Source of the DNA: Flavobacteriales bacterium
Lineage (GTDB): Bacteria > Bacteroidota > Bacteroidia > NORP154
DNA length: 9,935 nucleotides
Assembly (NCBI GenBank): GCA_012965625.1
Contig: DTSC01000248.1
Coordinates: 1 to 9,935, forward strand
Reading direction: 5' to 3'
Shown: positions 1 through 6,963 of the stretch, one piece after another
How the letters are laid out: each line of letters opens with the position of its first letter
How positions within the stretch are numbered: position 1 is the stretch's first letter
Position numbers and translations under genes: made by a program
The notes under the pieces: generated by a model
What the model was told of the DNA's origin: nothing
Seen by the model: the letters and a program-made list of their open reading frames with translations, nothing else
Databases searched by the model: none

Positions 1-861
1 TATTGTTATGATTTTGTGAAAATCGCAAGTGGTACGGCTATGGCAAAACTATTTAATAATTTATTTGTTGATACCTTAGGCAGTGCCGTAGATTGCCAGA
101 TAACCAGCTATACTGGATCTCTAGATACAGTATCCAATATTCTTACGGATGATCCGGGAGTGGTCAACTTATCAGCTTATGATTACGGCCTGATGTCATC
201 TTCAATAGCAATAGATGCTGGAACCGATCCGGGTTTTGTGGGGACTTATGCTCTTTTACCACAATATGAATATCTGCATACGGCAGATTTAACACTGCGT
301 ACCACTTCAGGAGCAGCAATAGATATAGGTGCGTATGAATACATCTTTCCCCCTTGTCCGACTCCAATCGCTGGATTTTCTTACTCTGCCAATGGCTTGA
401 GTGTAGTGTTCAATGATTCAAGTATTGTAACAGGTAGCGCAACATATACTTGGGATTTTGGTGATGGCAGTGCTTTATCAAATCAGCAAAGCTATACTTA
501 TGGTGCATCAGGAACCTACAATGTATGCTTAGCAGTAACAGACAGTTGTGGCGCTGATACTATTTGCCAGGCTGTAATTGTTACAGATAGTATTTCCGGA
601 ATCTTTACCAATTCAGAAATACAAATTATAAATGTATACCCTAATCCTGTAGAAGATGTCTTGTATTTTAAAAGTGATATAAAAGCATCCCTTTTAATCC
701 ATATATATGATGCAATGGGAAGGCTAATTCAGATTTGCAATCTAGATGAATCGAAAAATAGCATTAGTGCTCAAAATATTTTGAAAGGCATTTATTTTTA
801 TAGAGGAATGGATAGAAATGGAACACAGGTTCTCAGTGGAAGCTTTGTTGTTTCAAGGTAA
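1..861 (+). CDS. Secreted T9SS cargo protein with PKD domain, 5'-truncated
   Basis: The reading frame is open from base 1, so the true start lies upstream of the window; the GTG at 16 is internal. The visible C-terminal 286 residues contain, in order, the end of a repetitive beta-structured region with the motifs SSSIAIDAGT and DIGAYEY (about bases 196-342), which typically close right-handed beta-helix or 'choice-of-anchor Q' proteins; a PKD domain (about 367-585) with the core WDFGDGS and the closing pattern GTYNVCLAVTDSCG; and a type A T9SS sorting domain (about 634-858) with VYPNP, IYDAMGRLI, LKGIYFYR and a final SFVVSR. From family knowledge, such proteins cross the inner membrane by Sec and the outer membrane by the type IX system, which removes the C-terminal domain and leaves the protein on the surface or released. 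The ligand or enzymatic role would be set by the missing N-terminal part. It converges on the minus-strand gene ending at 912; the 50-base gap shows no clear terminator. Confidence 0.9.
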   Translation, partial: YCYDFVKIASGTAMAKLFNNLFVDTLGSAVDCQITSYTGSLDTVSNILTDDPGVVNLSAYDYGLMSSSIAIDAGTDPGFVGTYALLPQYEYLHTADLTLRTTSGAAIDIGAYEYIFPPCPTPIAGFSYSANGLSVVFNDSSIVTGSATYTWDFGDGSALSNQQSYTYGASGTYNVCLAVTDSCGADTICQAVIVTDSISGIFTNSEIQIINVYPNPVEDVLYFKSDIKASLLIHIYDAMGRLIQICNLDESKNSISAQNILKGIYFYRGMDRNGTQVLSGSFVVSR

Positions 862-911
862 ATGCAAAATAGGTTTGCGAATAATAAATTTTGTTCTTTA
901 TGTCATATAAA

Positions 912-1232
912 CTACAAAGGGCAAGAAATAAAAATATATTTCTGTTCATTCTGTAGGATAGTACACTTTTGGCAATGGGAGAGATAGGTGAACTTAAAAG
1001 GTTTATCTATATCAAATTCTATATTATTTCTTGTCATTAATACAAAGGTGCGATCACAGTCTAAGTTGCCTTCAGGGGAATATCTGCGAATCCTGAATTC
1101 TTCTTCTGGTAAGTTGCTTGGTTTTGAAAGATGGAACCATGTTCCCGCACCTTCACCAGCCAACCATTGACAGTCTTTGGGGAAATCTGAGGGTAAGAAT
1201 GGTGGATGTATTGTTCCGCTATGCGCATTCAT
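912..1232 (-). CDS. C-terminal half of a DUF6695-like protein, separate ORF
   Basis: This 106-residue ORF begins at an ATG overlapping the stop of the upstream ORF (ATGA, 1229-1232). Its conserved-looking stretch is WLAGEGAGTWFHL (residues 23-35), followed by FRIRRYSPEGNLDCDRTF and KPFKFTYLSHCQKCTI, ending in a short beta-rich tail. By recall, full-length DUF6695 proteins of Bacteroidota are about 340 residues in one chain, with an N-terminal part like the neighbouring ORF (1229-1957) and a C-terminal part with the pattern 'G-GAxxWF...FRI-RY...F-Y-SHC'. The two ORFs together give 348 residues, so this is most simply the displaced C-terminal half. Its own frame is closed by TAA-TGA about 30 bases before the ATG. 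It could be an independently translated subunit or the product of a frameshift. There is no signal peptide or membrane segment, so it is probably cytoplasmic. Function is unknown. Confidence 0.65.
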   Translation of the reverse strand: MNAHSGTIHPPFLPSDFPKDCQWLAGEGAGTWFHLSKPSNLPEEEFRIRRYSPEGNLDCDRTFVLMTRNNIEFDIDKPFKFTYLSHCQKCTILQNEQKYIFISCPL

Positions 1233-1957
1233 TGTTTTATTGCTGAAATTGAGTATTCATTATGCTTTTGTTTGGAGAGGGAAAACAATAACTGAATGAA
1301 TTGTCTTAGTACGCATCTTTTTTTAACCACACACCCTCCAGTAATTAAATAGGAATATGTAAAGCTATTTACCAATCGAATATTAGATAAGGATGTAGCT
1401 GAAATGGTATAGGGCACCCTAAGTAATATCTTTGTTAGCCAGTTTTTTGCGCATGTTCTTGCCAGCTGGGCCACAAAACGAGAGCAATTAGTGCCGTTTT
1501 GGATAAAAGGGCCATAGGGAATTGCCTCTTTTCCTTGCAGCTCTTTAGCTTTGAGAAATACTTTAGTGAAATCAATTTCAGCGTAAACAGATGCCAGCAT
1601 TTTTCCAGTACCGTGAGTGGCATTGTTCTTTGACACCTCCTTAAGAATTTCTTCTATGTTTTTTATTTTTTCTTGATCAATAATTGCCTTAATATTAATG
1701 GTTAAGTCTGGATCGGTTATCTGGTCACGTACTCTGCCTGTTTGCCGAGGAGTATGATACCTTCCGAAATCAAAATAATGCAGACTGCCTGTTTTATGGT
1801 TTGCCAAAATAGCTGCTGAATGTCCAGCTTTATAATAATTGTCTTTAGAAATGCCTAACAATTTAGCAGGCAGGTCGTACCAGCTCCCTGGCTTCACAAC
1901 CAAAGTTTCAGGCCATGCGAGCACTATTAAAGAGCCTGTTTTATACTTTACCGACAA
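1229..1957 (-). CDS. DUF6695-like protein, N-terminal part (possible permuted NlpC/P60-like fold)
   Basis: The 242 residues match my recall of the N-terminal part of DUF6695: LIVLAWPETLV (10-20), a GH followed by small hydrophobics (AGHSAAI, 44-50), YFDFGRYHTP (61-70), GRVRD, HGTGKMLAS (115-123), then YGPF (148-151) and GTNCSRFV (155-162). A conserved early His (H46) and a later NC-x-x-F-V helix start (C158) is the order seen in circularly permuted papain-like NlpC/P60 proteins (LRAT, YiiX, DUF4105). Cysteine-dependent hydrolase or acyltransferase activity is therefore an inference, not established. No ATG is available: the start is a TTG at 1957, the only alternative being GTG at 1924, which would remove the first beta strand. 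An in-frame TGA lies a few codons further upstream. It overlaps the 3' end of the decarboxylase gene by 17 bases, so the two are likely co-transcribed and coupled. The C-terminal 60 residues resemble nothing I recognise and may partly be out-of-frame sequence. Confidence 0.7.
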   Translation of the reverse strand: MSVKYKTGSLIVLAWPETLVVKPGSWYDLPAKLLGISKDNYYKAGHSAAILANHKTGSLHYFDFGRYHTPRQTGRVRDQITDPDLTINIKAIIDQEKIKNIEEILKEVSKNNATHGTGKMLASVYAEIDFTKVFLKAKELQGKEAIPYGPFIQNGTNCSRFVAQLARTCAKNWLTKILLRVPYTISATSLSNIRLVNSFTYSYLITGGCVVKKRCVLRQFIQLLFSLSKQKHNEYSISAIKQ

Positions 1958-3407
1958 GTTTTCTCTTTTTATCTGATTTGCTGTTTCTGCTTTTCTTCAG
2001 GATAATTTGGCCCTTATCCCTGATGACCTCCAAGATCTGGTCAATCTGATTGGCACTTATTTCATCATCTGATATTACACAGCGAAGTAGCATTTTATCA
2101 TTTACCTGGGAGTAATTAAAGAGCATTTTTCCTTCCTCAAACAATTGTGTACGGATATTTTTATTTAGCTCATTTAATTCCTTTATTGGAATACCTGGTG
2201 GCTTATACTGAAAACAAACAATAGGGGTCTCTGGCTGACAGAATAGTTCAAAATCATCATTCTCATTTAATTTATGAACAAAGAGATCCGTTTTCTCCAT
2301 TAAAATATCTATTCGTTTTTCAAAACCCTCTTGACCCTCATATTTCCAGGCAGTCCATAATTTTAATGCATCCACTCTTCTGCCACATTGCAAAGATTTT
2401 TGACCAAGATCAAATTCAGCTTCATTGTCATGAAATAAGTAAGATGCAGATATTGAGAAAGATTTTTCAAGATCATGCTTTCTTCTGGTCATTAACACTG
2501 CGCATACTATGGGTATGCCAAGCATCTTGTGAAGGTTCCATGAGACGGAGTCTGCATTGTTAATCCCTGATAATTTTGTAGAGTGTTTTTGGGAGAGAAG
2601 TAAAGAGCCTCCATAAACGGCATCGACATGATACCACATTTTGTTCCTCTTTGCTATTATTGTCAGAGTTTTAAGATCGTCAACAGCCCCGGATATGGTT
2701 AAGCCTGCAGTGCCAACTAGCATCAGCGGAATTCTATTTTTTTTCTTTTCCTTCTTAATAGCATTTTCTAAAGCCGGGATCTTCATTTTTCCTCGGTGAT
2801 CACTTTGTACTTTAACAATACTATCTTCCCCAAAACCCAATATCCTGCCGTTTTTTGAAAAAGAATAGTGCGATTGATCTGAAACAAAGATGCTCAATTC
2901 AGGGAGGTGTTTTATGCCAAGCTTTTTTGAATCAGGGTACCTGCTATCTCTTGCCATTACCATTGCCATCATGTTTGAGATGCTGCCTCCTGGGGTGAAA
3001 ATTCCATCGGTTTCCTTGTCATTTTTCCAGATATATTTGCCAAGTTCTGCCACACATTCTTTTTCTATCAATGTCATTAGTGGAGCCACTTCATAAGTAT
3101 ACATAGAGGTGTTGAGTATTGAAGTGATAATATCGCCTGTAAGAGCAGCCAATTGTTGGCTGCCATACATCTGGTTCATAAAAAAGGGATGGTTGGTGTT
3201 TACGCTGTATTCTATGATCTTTCGTAAGTAATTAATGAATGTGGTTTTATCAGCACCTTTCTCCTCAATGGAAATTTTAAAGGCCTCTTTAAGTTGTGCA
3301 GGTGAGAGATTTTGTCTTAAATTTCTTTCAGAACAGCTATTTTCCAGATAATCTAGAGCAATAGAAAATGTTTCTTTTAATAATTGCAGGTTCTTATGCT
3401 TGTCCAT
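1941..3407 (-). CDS. Group II PLP-dependent decarboxylase (glutamate/cysteine-sulfinate/aspartate decarboxylase-like)
   Basis: At 488 residues it has the usual size of group II amino acid decarboxylases and aligns by eye with animal-type GAD/CSAD throughout. Landmarks are NHPFFMNQMYG (72-82), YTYEVAPLMTLIE (103-115), GIFTPGGSISNM (135-146), SDQSHYSF with the PLP-stacking His180, GTAGLTISGAVDDL (232-245), HVDA with the PLP-nitrogen-binding Asp262, SWNLHKMLG with the Schiff-base Lys294, and LQCGRRVDALKLW (339-351). The reaction should be alpha-decarboxylation of an amino acid to an amine in the cytoplasm; the GAD/CSAD resemblance favours an acidic substrate (glutamate, aspartate or cysteine sulfinate), but I cannot choose between them. 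Two oddities: the usual N-P-H-K is N-L-H-K, and the usual T-A-G-T-T is T-A-G-L-T. The C-terminal 20 residues are strongly basic (KKSRNSKSDKKRK). The ATG at 3407 is preceded by an AGGAG. The downstream DUF6695-like gene overlaps its end by 17 bases. Confidence 0.9.
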   Translation of the reverse strand: MDKHKNLQLLKETFSIALDYLENSCSERNLRQNLSPAQLKEAFKISIEEKGADKTTFINYLRKIIEYSVNTNHPFFMNQMYGSQQLAALTGDIITSILNTSMYTYEVAPLMTLIEKECVAELGKYIWKNDKETDGIFTPGGSISNMMAMVMARDSRYPDSKKLGIKHLPELSIFVSDQSHYSFSKNGRILGFGEDSIVKVQSDHRGKMKIPALENAIKKEKKKNRIPLMLVGTAGLTISGAVDDLKTLTIIAKRNKMWYHVDAVYGGSLLLSQKHSTKLSGINNADSVSWNLHKMLGIPIVCAVLMTRRKHDLEKSFSISASYLFHDNEAEFDLGQKSLQCGRRVDALKLWTAWKYEGQEGFEKRIDILMEKTDLFVHKLNENDDFELFCQPETPIVCFQYKPPGIPIKELNELNKNIRTQLFEEGKMLFNYSQVNDKMLLRCVISDDEISANQIDQILEVIRDKGQIILKKSRNSKSDKKRKLVGKV

Positions 3408-3420
3408 TATTTTAATATTT

Positions 3421-3425
3421 CTCCT
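3421..3425 (-). promoter_or_regulatory. Possible Shine-Dalgarno for the decarboxylase gene
   Basis: Read on the minus strand this is AGGAG, 13 bases before the ATG at 3407. The spacing is longer than the usual 5-9 and most genes here lack such a motif, so it supports the start only weakly. Confidence 0.35.
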
Positions 3426-3547
3426 AGCCTTCTTTATATAATAAAAAATCCTTTAAGATGGGAATGCGGTTTGATTAAGATGCCAGCCAAATCGGCTTAT
3501 TAGCCTAGTATACTTTTATTCCCTTGGATCAGAAAGCCTCCTCTTTT

Positions 3548-3820
3548 TTAGCCTTTTTTCTCCATCTTCACAAGGGCGACGTCACATCTGCCACATGAAC
3601 CAGGCTTTTTCTTGCTCTTATGGCATTTTGGGCAATAATATAAGCCATCCTTGATAAGTGGCATCTGGTCATTGGGGCACTTTCTAGCTTTGTCCCCGCA
3701 ATAGTCCTGTTTAACACAACAATATTGTATTTTAGTCTGCTTCTGTTCTTCTTTTTTTACGTCCTGTGAGTAGCTAAGGCAGCATGAGAAGAAAAAGAGT
3801 GAAAAAAATACTACTTTCAT
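3548..3820 (-). CDS. Small exported Cys-rich protein with two heavy-metal-binding-like repeats
   Basis: The 90-residue product opens with a signal peptide (MKVVFFSLFFFSCCLSYSQ, probable cleavage near residue 19; the FFSC is not a convincing lipobox). The mature part has eight cysteines in two similar units. Unit 1 (33-57) has YCC, YCGDKARKCP and MPLIK; unit 2 (61-86) has YYCPKC, KKKPGSCGRC and ALVKM. Both follow the layout of the heavy-metal-binding domain often attached to Cu/Zn exporters (YtCPMHP...PGkCPkCGMdLv). Unit 2 keeps C-P-x-C and P-G-x-C-x-x-C, while unit 1 is more degenerate. From the family one infers periplasmic or surface binding of a soft metal such as copper or zinc, or a small zinc-ribbon-like fold. 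No metal transporter is next to it. The decarboxylase start lies 140 bases downstream on the same strand, so co-transcription is possible but not shown. Confidence 0.75.
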   Translation of the reverse strand: MKVVFFSLFFFSCCLSYSQDVKKEEQKQTKIQYCCVKQDYCGDKARKCPNDQMPLIKDGLYYCPKCHKSKKKPGSCGRCDVALVKMEKKG

Positions 3821-3984
3821 AATTTATAAGATTCAATTGATTATAAAGAGGGTTAATTGTCTAAAATCAATACGTTTATGAATAAAATTACTACAATTTG
3901 CTTTAATTAAGATTAATATTTTATAGTCGTTAAAGATACTTAAAATATAGAAATTTAAAATAAATTCGCACTATATACACTTAT

Positions 3985-5922
3985 ATGGTTTCATATATTA
4001 TGCCAAATTGGGTATTAACACTATACTTGGTTGCGCTTGTTGGCGTTTTTTCTTTGCCACATAAATCACTGCAGGCACAGAATGATCTGGATACAGCAAA
4101 AGCAAATTTGCTATTACATCTGTCTGAAGAGTATTGGTATATTTTTCCAGATTCTTCAATTTTTCTTTCAGGAGAAGCAATTAGTTTAATTGACACAACA
4201 CAGCATAAGAAGCTTCTTTCTCACGCCTATTCATGCTATGGTACGTCCTATTATCTAAAAGGTAATTATGCCCTTTCTCTTGATTATTACTTCAAGGCAT
4301 TGCATCTTGATGAGGAGATGAAAGATAGCAGTTTTGCAGCTGCTACCCTGAGTAATATTGGGAATGTTTATATGGTTCAGGGGGAATACGCTGAAGCAGA
4401 TGAATTCTTCACATCTGCTCTTTATATTAAAAACCTGCTGAAAGACCATAAAGGTATAGGGCATACTGTTTTAAGCATTGCCAACCTTAATTCTTTGAAT
4501 GGAAATTATAATGCTGCCCTTGAGAATGCGCTTAAAGCATTGGTAATTTTTGATTCGTTGCATGACCGAGAGGCCTTAGTGACGGTTTATGTTACGCTTG
4601 GTGGTATAAACAACAATTTAAACAATCCTGAAAAGGCATTACATTATTATGATTTTGCTTTAGTGATTTCTAGAGAAAGTAAAGATTACCAGAATGAATG
4701 TATTATTTTATTAAATATTGGTAATGTTTATTCATACCTAGGTGACTCCAAAGAAGCTATCATATATTTTGAGAATGCCTTGATTGCTGCTCAAGAGATA
4801 GATTTTCTTGCTGGGCTTAGCAACTCATTTGAAAAATTAAATCTAGAATATGAAATACTTCATATGCCTGAGGAGGCATTAATGTATTATAAGCTCTTTG
4901 TCACAATACGGGATTCCCTCATGCGGAAAGAAAATGTCGGGGCTCTGCTTAAAAAAAGCCTTGAATACAAATTTGAAAAAGAGCGTGAGCTAAGTGCTTT
5001 AGTAGAAAATGAGAAGAGGAAGAGGCAAAATCTAATCATAATCGTCATTCTGGCTTTATTGTGTGGATCCTTGTTTATAGTCTTGCTGGTTTATCGTTTA
5101 TATAGGGAAAAAAATAAAGCTAACTTATTATTAGAGTATAAAAATTCACTAATTAATATACAGCACAAAGAAATCAGGGATAGTATTAATTATGCTGAAC
5201 GCATACAATCAGCAAAACTTCCTCCCAAGGAAGAATTAAAGGGCATTTTCCCACAAAGCTTAATTTTATTCTTGCCTAAGGATATTGTGAGTGGGGATTT
5301 CTATTATTTTGAAAAGAAACATGAGCGAATATTTATAGCAGCTGCCGATTGTACAGGCCATGGAGTTCCAGGGGCTTTTATGAGCTTGATTTGCAATGAG
5401 CATTTAACAATTGCAGTACATGAGTTTAGCGATCCTGGCGAAATTTTGACCCATATAAATAAAGGGATCAAGTCTTCTCTGCGTCAAACAGATAGCATTG
5501 AATCCACAAAAGATGGGATGGACATTGCCCTTTGTTCGATTAATTTGGAAAAACGGATTGTAGATTTTGCAGGAGCATTTAATCCGTTATGGATTATTCG
5601 AAAAGGAGGAATAGAGGTTGAGGTAATTGGAGCTAATAGAAGAAGTATTGGTGGGTTTACCAATGATGAACAGAATTTTGATTCTCATACTATACAATTA
5701 CATGAAGGCGATACCATTTATATTTTCTCTGATGGTTTTGCTGATCAAGATGGTGGACCAAAAGGAAAAAGGCTGATGAACAAGAATTTTAAAAAAGAGC
5801 TCATTAAGATCCAGAAAAACCCAATGCATGAACAGGAAACGTATCTAAAAGACTTTATAATAAATTGGCGTGGGGAAAGAGAACAGATTGATGATATTAT
5901 TGTAATAGGAATAAGGTTGTGA
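3985..5922 (+). CDS. Membrane-anchored TPR sensor with cytoplasmic SpoIIE/PP2C-type Ser/Thr phosphatase domain
   Basis: The 645-residue product has a signal peptide (hydrophobic stretch about 9-24, likely cut after SLQAQ at 28-32), about six TPR units in the periplasmic part (78-314), a charged coiled-coil-like stretch (about 315-348), one membrane helix (349-371), a second coiled coil, then a SpoIIE-type phosphatase domain (about 400-645). The linker motif SINYAERIQSAKLPP (400-414) precedes PKDIVSGDF. Metal-binding and catalytic acidic residues are present: D438 (SGDF), D455 (ADCTGHG), D513 (GMD), D583 (SDGF) and D636-D637 (IDD). The domain should therefore be active and dephosphorylate a phospho-Ser/Thr protein, classically an anti-sigma antagonist; its real partner is not in the window. 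A second ATG at 4000 would also leave the signal peptide. No Shine-Dalgarno or clear promoter was seen in the AT-rich 3821-3984. It has the same plan as the gene at 6964-9423. Confidence 0.88.
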   Translation: MVSYIMPNWVLTLYLVALVGVFSLPHKSLQAQNDLDTAKANLLLHLSEEYWYIFPDSSIFLSGEAISLIDTTQHKKLLSHAYSCYGTSYYLKGNYALSLDYYFKALHLDEEMKDSSFAAATLSNIGNVYMVQGEYAEADEFFTSALYIKNLLKDHKGIGHTVLSIANLNSLNGNYNAALENALKALVIFDSLHDREALVTVYVTLGGINNNLNNPEKALHYYDFALVISRESKDYQNECIILLNIGNVYSYLGDSKEAIIYFENALIAAQEIDFLAGLSNSFEKLNLEYEILHMPEEALMYYKLFVTIRDSLMRKENVGALLKKSLEYKFEKERELSALVENEKRKRQNLIIIVILALLCGSLFIVLLVYRLYREKNKANLLLEYKNSLINIQHKEIRDSINYAERIQSAKLPPKEELKGIFPQSLILFLPKDIVSGDFYYFEKKHERIFIAAADCTGHGVPGAFMSLICNEHLTIAVHEFSDPGEILTHINKGIKSSLRQTDSIESTKDGMDIALCSINLEKRIVDFAGAFNPLWIIRKGGIEVEVIGANRRSIGGFTNDEQNFDSHTIQLHEGDTIYIFSDGFADQDGGPKGKRLMNKNFKKELIKIQKNPMHEQETYLKDFIINWRGEREQIDDIIVIGIRL

Positions 5923-5961
5923 TCATGGTCAGATAAGAGCTGTTGTGCATGTTGCTTCTTG

Positions 5962-6843
5962 TTATAATAATACATGTTTACTTAAAGCTTGAGCAAGTTT
6001 CTGTATAGCTTCCTTCCTGGGTAAAAAATTAGGTGGTCCTGTTGGGTTGTTGTTTGCATCAGTTATATAGATCTTTTGGCTGTCTTTATCCCTTAAAATA
6101 TCTAATTCGCTAAAATCCAACATCATCTTCTTGCAAAATAAGACGATCTTTTCCTGTTCTTCAGAGGTCAAGGCTTTATCTGTATCAACTCTTTCTGCCT
6201 TTAGAAGCTTACATCCAAATCTGTCATTAATTGGTTTATATTTATAATAAACGAAGGGGATATGACTTTTCATTACAGGCACTCTCATTTCAATACTTGT
6301 ATTATTATCGTAAGCATTATTGATGAGTCTTTGATATATAAATTCATCATTTATGGAACTAATAGGTTTGTCAAAGATAACGCCATCATGTGTGGCATTT
6401 TGGTTGCTCTTTTTAATAAATTTTCCTTCATAACTCAACGGATCAACCAATGAGGAATATTGAAAAACTTCTGAAAATACTTTGTCAACCATTTTCTTGC
6501 TTATGTCAATACTGCCTTTATTTATTATCAAATGATTTCTGGAAAGTTCTTCTAATGTTTCACTGCTATTGCCAGAGTCAATTGTGGTGTCGAAACACTT
6601 AATTCCATATTGAAACGGCAGGTTTGGATTATTGGTAATATTAAAATCAAGGGATTTAAATATTTGATGTAACAGATTCATCCTTTTTGGATATTCTGGA
6701 TAGAATAGGACAGTCTTGTTTTTCCGATTATTTTTATAATATAATCTCCAGGATCTTATAATGTATTTAATGTCTTTATAAATCCATTTCCAATATGGCT
6801 TATTATAATATTTGTTAATAATATAAAAATTATGTTTTCGCAT
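5962..6843 (-). CDS. Uncharacterised protein with ATP-grasp-like C-terminal half
   Basis: The 293-residue product has a basic, aromatic-rich N-terminus (1-45, many Lys/Asn/Tyr/Ile) followed by TVLFYPEYP. Next come KKSNQNATHDG (144-154), EFIYQRLINN (167-176), MRVPVM and FVYYKYKP, and the signature LDFSELDILRDKDSQ (242-256) plus ITDANNNPTGPP (260-271). Two acidic residues in this arrangement (D248, D262) with a following Asn (N264) and Pro are how ATP-grasp enzymes bind the Mg ions of ATP, and K144 or K145 would suit the nucleotide-binding Lys. ATP-dependent ligase or kinase activity is therefore inferred; no substrate can be named. I recall similar unnamed proteins in other bacteria but no experimental work on them. 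It converges on the upstream phosphatase gene with a 39-base gap, and lies 120 bases downstream of the other phosphatase gene on the same strand. Its 5' part looks more AT-rich than its neighbours. Confidence 0.6.
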   Translation of the reverse strand: MRKHNFYIINKYYNKPYWKWIYKDIKYIIRSWRLYYKNNRKNKTVLFYPEYPKRMNLLHQIFKSLDFNITNNPNLPFQYGIKCFDTTIDSGNSSETLEELSRNHLIINKGSIDISKKMVDKVFSEVFQYSSLVDPLSYEGKFIKKSNQNATHDGVIFDKPISSINDEFIYQRLINNAYDNNTSIEMRVPVMKSHIPFVYYKYKPINDRFGCKLLKAERVDTDKALTSEEQEKIVLFCKKMMLDFSELDILRDKDSQKIYITDANNNPTGPPNFLPRKEAIQKLAQALSKHVLL

Positions 6844-6906
6844 AGTTGTAATTATTGGTTTTTTAAATTCCTGATTGTTTTTGCTTTCATATTATTCTAT
6901 TTTTTG

Positions 6907-6914
6907 CAAACTTA
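6907..6914 (-). promoter_or_regulatory. Possible Bacteroidota -7 box upstream of the ATP-grasp-like gene
   Basis: The minus strand reads TAAGTTTG, matching TAnnTTTG, about 64 bases before the ATG at 6843. No TTG/TTTG partner was seen at the expected upstream distance, so this is a weak call. It would allow the gene to be transcribed independently of the phosphatase gene upstream. Confidence 0.3.
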
Positions 6915-6963
6915 TATTAAGCTAACAGGTCGTGTTATAAGGTATAGATGAAAGAAACAATAA

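Noticed and set aside
16..18. GTG as the start of the PKD/T9SS protein
   Set aside because: The frame is open to base 1 and the protein begins inside a repetitive domain with no signal peptide, so the real start lies outside the window.
988..1170. Plus-strand ORF of 60 codons
   Set aside because: It is opposite the DUF6695-like C-terminal ORF, which carries recognisable conserved motifs.
3891..3899. TACAATTTG as a -7 promoter box for the phosphatase gene at 3985
   Set aside because: TA and TTTG are separated by three bases where two are required, and no upstream TTTG at a proper distance was seen.
5745..5975. Minus-strand ORF across the convergent gene ends
   Set aside because: It lies mostly opposite the end of the phosphatase domain (SDGF to IDD motifs) and has no recognisable protein features.
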